From an uncultured Lachnospiraceae bacterium (lineage in GTDB: Bacteria; Bacillota; Clostridia; Lachnospirales; Lachnospiraceae), in contig CACYWQ010000024.1 of NCBI GenBank assembly GCA_902778165.1, positions 1 through 36,597 on the forward strand: DNA of 36,597 bases, in the 5' to 3' direction. The position numbers and the translations under genes are program-made. Below the pieces are notes generated by a model. That model saw only the letters and a program-made list of their open reading frames with translations, had not been told where the DNA came from and did not search any database. This document shows, piece by piece, positions 6,894 to 15,713 of the stretch (positions within the stretch are counted from its first letter, which is position 1; every line of letters begins with the position of its first letter).

Positions 6894-9800
6894 ATGTCGA
6901 AGTTCAGTGTTAAGAAGCCCTTTACGGTGCTTGTGGGAATTATAATTGCCATAGTTCTCGGTGTGGTAAGCCTTATGAAAATGCAGCTTGACTTACTTCC
7001 CGAGATTTCTTTACCGTATCTTATGGTCTTGACGACCTATCCGGGTGCCAGTGCAGAGAAGATTGAGACAGAGATATGTGAGCCTATGGAAGCGGCGCTT
7101 GGTACGATCAATGGTGTCAAGAACACCTATAGTGTGTGTAACGAGAATTACGGCCTGGTGGAACTTGAGTTCCAGGACGGAACCGATATAGACAGCGCTA
7201 TGGTCAAGGTATCGAGTGCGATAAACACCATCGAGTCGTCACTCCCCGATGATGCAGGTACTCCTTCAATCATTGAATTGTCTACCGACATGATGGCCAA
7301 TGTCTATCTTGCGATTGGCATGGAAGGCATGGAGATGGATGAACTCTCACAGTTTATCAAAGATGACATCCAGCCTCAATATGAGAAGCAGAACGGTATC
7401 GCATCGGTAACAAGCAGGGGTATGGTTGAGAAGACCATCCAGGTGGAACTTAATCAGGAGAAGGTTGATGCGTTAAATGACAGGATATTGGCTACTGTTG
7501 ACGGGGCTTTTGCCAAGGCGGTCGACCAGCTTGATGATGCGAAGAAGCAACTTGCAGATTCCAAGAAGACCATAGATAAGAACAGGGATAAACTTATCGA
7601 CAGTCAGAATGACCTTGAAGAGAGTAAGCAGGATCTTATAGACGGTCAGAAGGAACTTGATGAGAATAAGACCGATTATTATAAGAACTTATCCGACTAT
7701 GAAGAGGGCAAGGAAGAGTTAGAAGATAATAAGAAGAAGATGGAGGATGCCGAGAGCGAGCTTAAGAGCAAGAAGAATGAAGCTAACTCCAGACTTGCCA
7801 GCGCCAGTCTTGAACTTGAGAAACTCCAGGGACAGATAGATACTGCAAGAGGAACACTTTCAACACTTCAGTCAGCCAAGGAAGCAGTTGATGCTGCAGC
7901 GGATGATTCAGCTGCTATGACCGAATTTAATAGCGTTTCATCCGTGTTAAGCGGTATGGGTATAGATACTTCAGGTATATCTACTCAGACTGAAGCGAGT
8001 GCGGCAATAGCAGTTGCAATCTCAGGTGTTCAGTCCGGCATCAGTGAATACGAGAGTAACTATAAGGCAGTTGAAGAAGGCAAGTTATCCGCAGCTGAGG
8101 AACTCGGAAGTGCGGACGCTCAGCTTAAGATGGGCAAGCAGCAGCTTGAATCTGCAGACAGCCAGCTTGAGTCAGCAGAGAAACAGCTTGATTCGGCTAA
8201 GAAGCAGCTTGATAAGGCGCAGGATCAGATCACAGACGGTTGGGAGTCAATTGCCGACGGTCAGGACCAGATCAACGACGGCTGGGAGTCGCTTAGAGAC
8301 GGAGAGAAGCAGTTAAGCGATGGCTGGGATGATTACAATGATGCGGTTAAGTCATATGAGAAGCAGCGTGCAGAGGCTGAGAAGAAGGCCAATGCGGATC
8401 AGCTGCTTACGCTTGATGCGCTTACGGGCCTTATATATGCACAGAACTTTGAGATGCCCGCGGGATATGTCGACGATAAACTTGACAATTCATGGCTTGT
8501 TAAGGTGGGTCAGAACTATGAGGAAGTTGATGAACTTAAGGATATAGTTCTTACCAATATCCATAATGTAGGAGATGTTAAACTCGGCGATGTTGCGGAT
8601 ATAACTATAATCGATAATTCGATGGACAGTTATGTGCGACTTGGCGATAAGCCCGCCGTAGTCCTCTCTATATTTAAGAGTTCAACGGCAGGAACCAATG
8701 ATGTCAGTGAAGTCGTACAGGCAACAAGTGATGAACTTATGGAGAGATTCCCGGGACTTGAAGTCGTTAAGCTTGTGGATATGGGCGACTATATCAACAT
8801 AATAGTTAAGAGCGTACTTCAGTCTATGATCATCGGAGCTGTACTTGCGATAATCATCCTTGCCATATTCCTTAAGGATGTTAAGCCTACATTGGTCGTG
8901 GCGATCAGTATACCGCTTTCGGTTATGACTGCCTTAATCTGCATGTATTTTTCGAAGATATCACTTAACATGCTCTCGTTATCGGGCTTAGCCCTCGGTA
9001 TAGGAATGCTTGTTGATAACTCGATAGTTGTTATTGAGAATATATACCGACTGCGAAGTAAGGGAATAGCGGCGCCGAGAGCTGCCGTTCAGGGTACCAA
9101 ACAGGTGGCGGGTGCGATCATTGCATCGACGCTTACGACGGCCTGTGTGTTCTTACCTATGGTTTATACGACGGGTCTTGTCAATGACCTGATGGCACCT
9201 ATGTGTCTGACCATAGTCTACTGTCTGTTGGCATCACTGCTGATAGCCATGACGGTAGCACCCGCGGCAAGTTCTACAGTACTTAAGAATGCCGTGGAGA
9301 AAGAGCATCCTCTGTATGATAAGATAAGGGACGCTTACGGCAAGGCGCTTTCATTCTGCCTTAGGGTTAAGATCGTTCCCATAGCGACCGCGATAGGCTT
9401 GCTCATTCTTTCCGTATTGCTCGTCCTTAAGATGGGTATAGTCGTAATCCCGGATATGACGATGAACCAGATAGAAGCTACGATAGAGTATCCTGAGGAC
9501 ATGACCAAGGAAGAGGCTTATGCACTTACGGATGAAGCGATAGAACGTATGCTTAAGATAGAGGGATTAGGCTCGATCGGCGTTATGTCGGGCGGAGATG
9601 AGGCGCTTATGGTGGATGCGATGTCCGAAAACCCGGATAATTTCAGGACCATGTCATTCCTTATGCTTACCGAGAATCCCGATGCCGGTGATGCCGAGAT
9701 AAGAAGGATAATGAAGGATATCGAAGATTCCGTTGCCGATATGGATATAGATTTCAAGCTTGACACAGCGGCTTCCGAGATGGATGACCTTACCGGCGGT

Positions 9801-10970
9801 TCGGGACTTTCCATCACCGTATACGGATCCGATCTTGATACTTTGACCGATATAACTCATGACATAATGGATATGGTCGAATCGATAGACGGATTTAAGG
9901 ATGTAAGTAACGGGGAAGAGGATGCGGACAAGATCCTGCATCTTAACATCGATAAGAATGCCGCCATGAGCAAGGGACTTAACGTGGTACAGATCTATCA
10001 GGCCATAAATGAGAAACTTAAAGGATCTAAGAGTGCGGTCAAGATAACTGTTGACGGCATCGAAATGGATATCAAGGTCGTCAATGAGCTTGAGCCGCTT
10101 ACCAAAGAGAATATCTTAGACTATACATTCACAACGGAAATAACGGATGATGATTATGATACCGTTACAGAAGAGCATAAGCTCGGTGAATTTGCCAAGA
10201 TCGAAGTACGTGACGGTGTGACGAGCATCAACCGTAAGAATCAGTCAAGATATATGACTGTTACGGCAAATGTTGAGGACGGTTATAACGTAACACTGCT
10301 TACAAGACAACTTAAGCCCATGGTGGATGCATACAAGGTGCCCGGCGGATACAGCATAGATATGGGCGGTGAGTACGATTCGGTAATACAGATGATAGAG
10401 CAGATGGCACTTGTTGCAGGCTTAGGACTTCTGATGGTATACCTTGTCATGGTTGCCCAGTTCCAGAGCTTACTTAGCCCGTTTATCGTGTTGTTCACGG
10501 TGCCGCTTGCATTTACCGGCGGATTCCTATCACTGCTTATAATGAGAGAGAATCTCTCCGTTATAGCTATCATGGGTCTTATAGTGCTAATGGGAACCGT
10601 CGTTAATAACGGTATAGTGTTCGTTGATTATACCAATCAGCTGCGTAAGGGAGGATTAAGCCGCCACGAGGCACTTATTGCCACGGGTAAGACACGTATG
10701 CGTCCTATCCTTATGACGGCGCTGACCACGATTCTTGCCGAGTCCAACTTAATAATCGGTGATGATATGGGTACTCAGCTTGGACGAGGCATGGCTCTTG
10801 TAATCGCCGGAGGTCTTGCTTACGCAACGCTTATGACATTGTTCGTAGTCCCGGTTATGTATGACATTATGTTTAAGAAACAGCCTCTTGATATAGATAC
10901 GGGTTCGGATACGGAACTTGACGATATCCCGGATGATGCGGCAGAGTTCATGCAACCGGCCGAAGCATAA
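6894..10970 (+). CDS. RND-family exporter with long coiled-coil insert
   Basis: A 1358-residue proton-driven exporter of the HAE1/AcrB-like RND superfamily in the cytoplasmic membrane. The N-terminal membrane helix (about 8-30) is followed by DLLPEISLPYLMVLTTYPGAS, the RND signature. The first bundle of helices spans about 636-800, with GIGMLVDNSIVVIENIYRL in TM4 (Asp followed by Asn, where AcrB has Asp-Asp). The second bundle spans about 1165-1335, with MGTVVNNGIVFVDYTNQL. About 295 extra residues (about 205-500) interrupt the first extracytoplasmic loop. They are Lys/Glu/Asp/Gln-rich heptads in two halves around a central non-heptad segment, as expected for an antiparallel coiled coil. No adaptor or outer-membrane gene is adjacent. 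The substrate is unknown; drug, lipid or peptide are all possible. Confidence 0.9.
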   Translation: MSKFSVKKPFTVLVGIIIAIVLGVVSLMKMQLDLLPEISLPYLMVLTTYPGASAEKIETEICEPMEAALGTINGVKNTYSVCNENYGLVELEFQDGTDIDSAMVKVSSAINTIESSLPDDAGTPSIIELSTDMMANVYLAIGMEGMEMDELSQFIKDDIQPQYEKQNGIASVTSRGMVEKTIQVELNQEKVDALNDRILATVDGAFAKAVDQLDDAKKQLADSKKTIDKNRDKLIDSQNDLEESKQDLIDGQKELDENKTDYYKNLSDYEEGKEELEDNKKKMEDAESELKSKKNEANSRLASASLELEKLQGQIDTARGTLSTLQSAKEAVDAAADDSAAMTEFNSVSSVLSGMGIDTSGISTQTEASAAIAVAISGVQSGISEYESNYKAVEEGKLSAAEELGSADAQLKMGKQQLESADSQLESAEKQLDSAKKQLDKAQDQITDGWESIADGQDQINDGWESLRDGEKQLSDGWDDYNDAVKSYEKQRAEAEKKANADQLLTLDALTGLIYAQNFEMPAGYVDDKLDNSWLVKVGQNYEEVDELKDIVLTNIHNVGDVKLGDVADITIIDNSMDSYVRLGDKPAVVLSIFKSSTAGTNDVSEVVQATSDELMERFPGLEVVKLVDMGDYINIIVKSVLQSMIIGAVLAIIILAIFLKDVKPTLVVAISIPLSVMTALICMYFSKISLNMLSLSGLALGIGMLVDNSIVVIENIYRLRSKGIAAPRAAVQGTKQVAGAIIASTLTTACVFLPMVYTTGLVNDLMAPMCLTIVYCLLASLLIAMTVAPAASSTVLKNAVEKEHPLYDKIRDAYGKALSFCLRVKIVPIATAIGLLILSVLLVLKMGIVVIPDMTMNQIEATIEYPEDMTKEEAYALTDEAIERMLKIEGLGSIGVMSGGDEALMVDAMSENPDNFRTMSFLMLTENPDAGDAEIRRIMKDIEDSVADMDIDFKLDTAASEMDDLTGGSGLSITVYGSDLDTLTDITHDIMDMVESIDGFKDVSNGEEDADKILHLNIDKNAAMSKGLNVVQIYQAINEKLKGSKSAVKITVDGIEMDIKVVNELEPLTKENILDYTFTTEITDDDYDTVTEEHKLGEFAKIEVRDGVTSINRKNQSRYMTVTANVEDGYNVTLLTRQLKPMVDAYKVPGGYSIDMGGEYDSVIQMIEQMALVAGLGLLMVYLVMVAQFQSLLSPFIVLFTVPLAFTGGFLSLLIMRENLSVIAIMGLIVLMGTVVNNGIVFVDYTNQLRKGGLSRHEALIATGKTRMRPILMTALTTILAESNLIIGDDMGTQLGRGMALVIAGGLAYATLMTLFVVPVMYDIMFKKQPLDIDTGSDTELDDIPDDAAEFMQPAEA

Positions 10971-10978
10971 GGGGGCGG

Positions 10979-11020
10979 AACCCTAAAGAGCCAAGGCTGT
11001 TTTGCCAATAGGGTTGTTTT
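10979..11020 (+). terminator. Weak terminator after RND gene
   Basis: AACCCTA (10979-10985) pairs with TAGGGTT (11009-11015) around a loop that itself can form GGC/GCC, followed by GTTTTG. It starts nine bases after the exporter stop. The short T tract makes this a moderate call. Confidence 0.5.
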
Positions 11021-11026
11021 GCCAAC

Positions 11027-11055
11027 TTGCTTATTATCCGATAATAAGATAGAAT
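11027..11055 (+). promoter_or_regulatory. Promoter of the diguanylate cyclase gene with internal palindrome
   Basis: TTGCTT (11027-11032), 17-bp spacer, TAGAAT (11050-11055). A perfect palindrome, TTATTATC-C-GATAATAA (11031-11047), fills the spacer, so a dimeric regulator could bind directly between the boxes. The expected start of transcription falls near 11062. Confidence 0.6.
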
Positions 11056-11057
11056 AG

Positions 11058-11099
11058 TACCTACGCAACAGAAATGCTTGCGTAGGTATTACTGTTTTT
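11058..11099 (+). terminator. Hairpin with T tract just before the cyclase start
   Basis: Perfect 11-bp stem TACCTACGCAA/TTGCGTAGGTA around a 9-base loop, then TTACTG and TTTTT at 11095-11099, only 11 bases before the ATG at 11111. It may be the main terminator of the upstream exporter or a 5' leader attenuator of the cyclase gene. If transcription starts near 11062, part of the left arm would be missing from the transcript, which favours the first reading. Confidence 0.65.
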
Positions 11100-11110
11100 G
11101 TGAGGGAATC

Positions 11111-13255
11111 ATGCATAAATATATGCAGAGTTATTTTAGATTTAAATACTTTCTTGCAGGCATTATTGCGCTCTTAATGGGGTTGGCAATGATGCTTACG
11201 ACTTCTTTTTTCGATAAGGAACGTGTTGCGGTGTCCGATTTCTCTGACGGTTGGACTGTTGAGTCCACGGGTGAGACAGTTATGGCGGATCTGGTCAATA
11301 CGACTGATTACGGCTGCGGAACCGTAACTATCACTAAGCAACTTCCCGAGAACATACAACTGTATACAGGTCTGTGCTTTATCTCCAACAACTCGGCGAT
11401 GCGTATATTTGTTAATGGCACACAGATATACGGATATGACCAGCCGGAGAACTTCACCGGAAGAGGCTATGGTACGGCATATCATACCATCAATCTCAGA
11501 CCGGAATTTGCCGGACAGACTGTGAGGATTGAATTCAGGTCCGTATTTAGGAACGGAAAAGGCGGACGCATAAGAATGTTATCCCTTGAGAAGCCGCAGG
11601 AATATCGTAACAGACTGGCTAAGGGACAGTTGCTTCCCTTTAATATCTCGGTTGGTGTGACATTAATCGGATTTATTCTTATATTCTTCCGAATAATCAT
11701 GCCTTATAAGAAGAGTCAGCCGAATCTGTTCTACCTTGGCATTAATGCATTCACAACCGGTGTATGGCTTGCGGTAGATACGGGATTCTTACGTCTTATA
11801 ATGGGAGCGGTAATAGTATCACGAGTTGCGGACTATGTTTGTATGCATTTATGGCCACTTCCGCTTATATTGTTCTTATACTCAATGACTAAGCAGCGTA
11901 AGGCGTTATTCCGTAATCTGACATTAGCATTTGCTGCAGTGGATGCCTCATTCTTTGTCATAATGAGATATGTATTTGATATTGACATGAGTTCGCTTAC
12001 ATGGGCTTTTGCAATATACATTATGCTGATGATAGTCTTAATGACCGTTATGCTCATATCCGATGCTAATTACTGCAGAAAGCATGGCGTGTACCGTGAC
12101 AGGAAGTTATTTAACTTAGGCATTGTGCTGCTTGCAGCATGTGGCCTTACAGATATGTTGATATATTTATCCGGAGTAAGAAGCGTAACCGGAAGGGGAA
12201 GTTTCTCAAGACTCGGTTTCTGTGTATTCTTCGTACTTATGGCAATTGAAGCCATTAATTCTTGGGTAAGCGAGCAGACTAACATAAGCCGTGACCGTTT
12301 CATTAATAAGATGCTGCGCTTTGCGGTATCTGCCAATGATCCGGAGGTAAGGATACGTGCGATAATAGAGAGTTTCGGAGCGGAGTTCGGAGCCGACCGC
12401 GCATACATATATGAGAACAGACATGACGGAACATTCCACAATACGTATGAGTGGTTTGCAGAAGATGCCGTCAGACCGGATACCGTGAATGTTGATGATA
12501 TACCTTATGTCGGGCTTATAGATGAATTGTCCGGTGTGTTTAAGGCAGAACACAGGCTCATAGCGGAGAATAACGAGGAAACACGTAAACTTAATAAAGT
12601 GTTATACGACATAATACACGGTCTTAGACTTAAGAGACTTATCGTGGCACCCCTTGAATTAAACGGCGAGATCATAGGAGTGTTCGGAGTTGATAATGTA
12701 CCAAGGGATGAAGCGGGTGAAGTTGCCGAGCTTATATGGCTTATGTCATATTTCGTTACTCAGCTTCTGCTTCAGCGTGATGAGAAGAGGGACCTTGTAC
12801 GTTACAGCTATGTGGATTCACTTACCGGAGCCCGTAACAGAAGGGCCATGGGTGAGTTTGAGCAGAAGAATGCGGATGTATCTCCTTACGGATTTATTAT
12901 GTGCGACATCAACGGCCTTAAGAGACTTAATGATATACAGGGTCATGATGCCGGAGATATGCTTATTATCGATGTGGCACACAGTTTTATAGACGTACTT
13001 GGTGAGAACAATGTATTCCGTCTTGGCGGTGATGAATTTGCGGCATATTCACTTGCAGACAGCAAGGAAGAATTTGAAGCACAGGTAGAGCATGTCAGAG
13101 CACTTATTAAGGCCAAGGGCAGAAGCGTATCAATCGGTGCGGTATATGTTACGGATGCCGCTGCAGACCGCAAGGATATTAAGGAAGAAGCGGATTCATT
13201 GATGTATAAGGAAAAAGAAGAGTACTACAGAGGCCGCAACGACCGAAGAAGATAA
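11111..13255 (+). CDS. Membrane 7TM-GAF-GGDEF diguanylate cyclase
   Basis: Predicted to make cyclic di-GMP in response to an external signal. The start ATG at 11111 follows GAGGGAATC; an in-frame TTG at 11078 lies inside a hairpin and is unlikely. The N-terminal helix (about 10-30) is followed by an extracellular beta-rich domain of 7TMR-DISM type (about 35-175), then about seven membrane helices (about 185-390). A GAF-like domain (about 405-560) and a GGDEF domain (about 570-705) follow. The active-site loop is RLGGDEF at residues 637-643, with the substrate site DINGLKRLNDIQGHDAGD upstream. No RxxD inhibitory site is visible five residues before GGDEF, so product inhibition may be absent. 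It is transcribed alone. The ligand is unknown. Confidence 0.88.
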   Translation: MHKYMQSYFRFKYFLAGIIALLMGLAMMLTTSFFDKERVAVSDFSDGWTVESTGETVMADLVNTTDYGCGTVTITKQLPENIQLYTGLCFISNNSAMRIFVNGTQIYGYDQPENFTGRGYGTAYHTINLRPEFAGQTVRIEFRSVFRNGKGGRIRMLSLEKPQEYRNRLAKGQLLPFNISVGVTLIGFILIFFRIIMPYKKSQPNLFYLGINAFTTGVWLAVDTGFLRLIMGAVIVSRVADYVCMHLWPLPLILFLYSMTKQRKALFRNLTLAFAAVDASFFVIMRYVFDIDMSSLTWAFAIYIMLMIVLMTVMLISDANYCRKHGVYRDRKLFNLGIVLLAACGLTDMLIYLSGVRSVTGRGSFSRLGFCVFFVLMAIEAINSWVSEQTNISRDRFINKMLRFAVSANDPEVRIRAIIESFGAEFGADRAYIYENRHDGTFHNTYEWFAEDAVRPDTVNVDDIPYVGLIDELSGVFKAEHRLIAENNEETRKLNKVLYDIIHGLRLKRLIVAPLELNGEIIGVFGVDNVPRDEAGEVAELIWLMSYFVTQLLLQRDEKRDLVRYSYVDSLTGARNRRAMGEFEQKNADVSPYGFIMCDINGLKRLNDIQGHDAGDMLIIDVAHSFIDVLGENNVFRLGGDEFAAYSLADSKEEFEAQVEHVRALIKAKGRSVSIGAVYVTDAAADRKDIKEEADSLMYKEKEEYYRGRNDRRR

Positions 13256-13262
13256 AAAGCAC

Positions 13263-13291
13263 TTGCATTAATTGCACAACAGTGCTAGAAT
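13263..13291 (+). promoter_or_regulatory. Promoter of the rimP-nusA-infB operon
   Basis: TTGCAT (13263-13268), 17-bp spacer, TAGAAT (13286-13291), starting eight bases after the cyclase stop. The expected transcript start is near 13298, upstream of the leader hairpin. Confidence 0.75.
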
Positions 13292-13312
13292 AACATACGT
13301 TGATAGAGTTAG

Positions 13313-13339
13313 AGGTGAACCGGCGAGGTTCACCTTTTT
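13313..13339 (+). terminator. Leader terminator/attenuator before rimP
   Basis: Perfect 9-bp stem AGGTGAACC/GGTTCACCT with a GGCGA loop, followed by TTTTT at 13335-13339. It lies downstream of a good promoter and 25 bp before rimP, so it would act in the leader. In Bacillus subtilis NusA limits its own synthesis by promoting termination in the rimP leader. The same arrangement here suggests conserved autoregulation. It could also simply end the upstream cyclase transcript. Confidence 0.75.
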
Positions 13340-13364
13340 CATGCGTTAAATTTAGGAGTGGTTT

Positions 13365-13826
13365 ATGAGCAGGAAGGATATCGAGAGTCGCACCGAGCAG
13401 CTCCTTGAGCCGATTGCAGCTTCAAACGGAGTATCGATATACGACGTTGAGTATGTCAAAGAGGGCAGCGACTATTATCTAAGAGCTTATATCGATAAGG
13501 AAGGCGGAGTCACGATTGATGACTGTGAGGCGGTAAGCAGAGCACTTAACGATATGCTTGATAAGGAAGATTATATCGACGAAGCCTATATATTAGAGGT
13601 CAGCAGTCCCGGCCTTACACGTAAGCTTACCAAGCCAAGGCACTATCTTAACAGCTTAGGCAACGAAGTCGAGATCAAGACATTTAAGCCTATAGACGGA
13701 AGCAAGGAATTCTCAGGAACATTAACGCAATATGACAATGGTGTCATAACGATAGAGTCCGAGGGAAATAAACTGAACTTTAAGGAAGAAGATGTAAGCG
13801 TTGCTAAGCTTGCATTCATCCCGTAG
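13365..13826 (+). CDS. rimP: Ribosome maturation factor RimP
   Basis: Assists assembly of the 30S subunit in the cytoplasm. At 153 residues it has normal family length. The N-terminal alpha/beta domain (about 1-85) contains GVSIYDVEYVKEGSDYYLRAYIDKEGGVTIDDCE and VSSPGLTRKL, and the C-terminal SH3-like domain covers about 88-153. The ATG at 13365 has AGGAG upstream. It is the first gene of the translation-factor operon, and nusA follows after 73 bp. Confidence 0.95.
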   Translation: MSRKDIESRTEQLLEPIAASNGVSIYDVEYVKEGSDYYLRAYIDKEGGVTIDDCEAVSRALNDMLDKEDYIDEAYILEVSSPGLTRKLTKPRHYLNSLGNEVEIKTFKPIDGSKEFSGTLTQYDNGVITIESEGNKLNFKEEDVSVAKLAFIP

Positions 13827-13899
13827 AAGCTAAGTATCAATATAGATAATCAGATTACGACGCAATATTACGAAGAGTAATTAAGAGAAAGGAAGAGAA

Positions 13900-15078
13900 A
13901 TGAACAAGGAATTAGTTGAAGCACTGAATATGCTTGAGAGCGAGAAGGAGATAAGCAAGGAGACATTATTCCTCGCAATAGAGGATTCGCTTCTTATAGC
14001 ATGCAAGAATCACTTCGGCAAGGCTGACAATGTCAAGGCTGAGGTTGACAGAGAGACAGGAGATTTCCACGTATACGCCGAGAAGGAGATCGTTAAGGAT
14101 CCCGAGGATGTAGTTGATAAGATCGAGCAGATCTCACTTGCCGATGCCAAAGAACTTGATAAGAAGGCCAAGGTCGGAGGAACGATCAAGGTGGAGATCC
14201 AGAGCAAGGAATTCGGCCGTATCGCCATTCAGATCGCCAAGAACGTTATCTTACAGAAGATCCGTGAGGAAGAAAGAAACGTGATCTTTAACCAGTTTAA
14301 CGACAAGGAGAAGCAGGTCGTAACAGGTATCGTTCAGAGATTTGTGGGTGATAACATCTCCATTAACTTAGGAAGAGCCGATGCACTTCTGTCTAAGAGC
14401 GAACAGGTTCCTACAGAGCATTTCAGATCCAATGAGCGTATTAAGGTATATATAATCGAAGTTAAGAATACCAACAAGGGTCCCAGGATTCTTGTCAGCC
14501 GTACACATCCTGAACTTGTTAAGAAGTTATTCGAATCAGAAGTTGCAGAGATCGCTGACGGAACAGTTGAGATCATGTCGATTGCCAGAGAGCCAGGCAG
14601 CCGTACCAAGATGGCAGTATGGAGCAACAACCCCAATGTTGATCCCGTGGGTGCATGTGTCGGCATGAACGGAACAAGAGTTAATTCAATCGTTGATGAG
14701 CTTAAGGGCGAGAAGATAGATATCGTATGCTGGGATGATAACCCGGGTGTGCTTATTCAGAACGCACTCTCACCGGCTAAGATCGTTGCCGTATTCGCAG
14801 ATCCCGATGAGAAGACAGCCAAGGTAGTCGTTCCTGATTATCAGCTCTCACTTGCTATCGGTAAGGAAGGTCAGAACGCAAGACTTGCAGCAAGACTTAC
14901 GGGATATAAGATCGATATCAAGTCTGAGACTCAGGCTAAGGATGCTCCCGGATTCCGTTATGAGGACTATGTTGATGAGTTCGAGGATGATGAGGAGTAC
15001 GAATACGAGTATGAAGAGGGCGAGTATGTTGAAGATGAGAATGTATCGTCCGAGGAAGATGCCGCTGTCGAAGAATAA
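13900..15078 (+). CDS. nusA: Transcription termination/antitermination factor NusA
   Basis: Binds RNA polymerase and modulates pausing and intrinsic termination. The N-terminal polymerase-binding domain covers about 1-125, the S1 domain about 135-200 (VTGIVQRFVGDNISINLGR), and two KH domains about 200-345. KH motifs include VGACVGMNGTRVNSIVDELKGEKID and LAIGKEGQNARLAARLTG. The last 40 residues are very acidic (EDDEEYEYEYEEGEY), a tail seen in some Clostridia. The ribosome binding site is AAAGGAAGAG. It probably controls its own operon through the leader hairpin at 13313-13339. Confidence 0.97.
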   Translation: MNKELVEALNMLESEKEISKETLFLAIEDSLLIACKNHFGKADNVKAEVDRETGDFHVYAEKEIVKDPEDVVDKIEQISLADAKELDKKAKVGGTIKVEIQSKEFGRIAIQIAKNVILQKIREEERNVIFNQFNDKEKQVVTGIVQRFVGDNISINLGRADALLSKSEQVPTEHFRSNERIKVYIIEVKNTNKGPRILVSRTHPELVKKLFESEVAEIADGTVEIMSIAREPGSRTKMAVWSNNPNVDPVGACVGMNGTRVNSIVDELKGEKIDIVCWDDNPGVLIQNALSPAKIVAVFADPDEKTAKVVVPDYQLSLAIGKEGQNARLAARLTGYKIDIKSETQAKDAPGFRYEDYVDEFEDDEEYEYEYEEGEYVEDENVSSEEDAAVEE

Positions 15079-15093
15079 GGAGCATGAGATTGC

Positions 15094-15366
15094 ATGGAAC
15101 CACTCAGAACCTGCATAGGGTGTATGGGAGTATTTGAACAGAGTAAGCTTATCAGAGTATCCAAGAATAAGGACGGTAAGATAAGCGTTGACCCCGATAA
15201 GCACAGGTCAGGACGCGGTGCTTACATATGCAGCAACACGGAGTGCTTAGACAAGGCGATTAAGTCAAGACGCCTTAACAGAGCGTTTAAGTGTGAAGTG
15301 GAGGAGCAATCTTACGAACTCATCCGTAAGAGTATAGAAGAAATAATCAAACAGCGCGAAAGCTAA
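15094..15366 (+). CDS. rnpM: YlxR/RnpM RNA-binding protein
   Basis: A 90-residue DUF448 protein. The family signature RTCIGC (residues 5-10) is followed by LIRV and GRGAYIC. Homologues bind RNase P RNA and reduce its activity (RnpM), which would tie tRNA maturation to this operon. It starts 15 bp after nusA with AAGGAG upstream and sits in its standard position between nusA and the L7Ae-like gene. Confidence 0.93.
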   Translation: MEPLRTCIGCMGVFEQSKLIRVSKNKDGKISVDPDKHRSGRGAYICSNTECLDKAIKSRRLNRAFKCEVEEQSYELIRKSIEEIIKQRES

Positions 15367-15401
15367 ACAGCGTTAAACGCAATATCGAAACGAGGTAAAT
15401 A

Positions 15402-15713
15402 TTGAAAGACGACAAAGTATTATCAATGCTTGGTCTGGCCGCCAAAGGAGGCAACCTTCTAAGCGGTGAATTCCAGGTGGATAAGTCAATCAAGGAAGGC
15501 AAAGCCAAGCTTGTGATTGTTGCCGCGGATGCTTCGAAGAATACGAAGAAGGATTTTAACGATGCCTGCAATTACTACAAAGTACCCTACATGGAACGAG
15601 GTACGAAGGATGAATTGGGACATCGGATCGGCAAGGATTACAGAGCGGTGATTGCCGTAACGGATGAGGGTTTGGCAAAGGCATTATTACGTAAGGAGGA
15701 TATAGATGGCTAA
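15402..15713 (+). CDS. ylxQ: L7Ae/L30e-family ribosome-associated protein YlxQ (TTG start)
   Basis: A 103-residue kink-turn RNA-binding protein of the L7Ae family, with [24 protein letters not shown] and [12 protein letters not shown] typical of the fold. The best start is TTG at 15402, preceded by GAGG at 15392-15395. No ATG in the first part of the frame would keep the complete domain. Its 3' end overlaps infB by eight bases, implying translational coupling. Its exact RNA partner is not known in detail. Confidence 0.9.
   Translation: MKDDKVLSMLGLAAKGGNLLSGEFQVDKSIKEGKAKLVIVAADASKNTKKDFNDACNYYKVPYMERGTKDELGHRIGKDYRAVIAVTDEGLAKALLRKEDIDG

Noticed and set aside
11078-11110. TTG start at 11078 for the diguanylate cyclase
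   Set aside because: The codon lies inside the right arm of a hairpin without a ribosome binding site; ATG at 11111 has GAGGG upstream and directly precedes the expected N-terminus.
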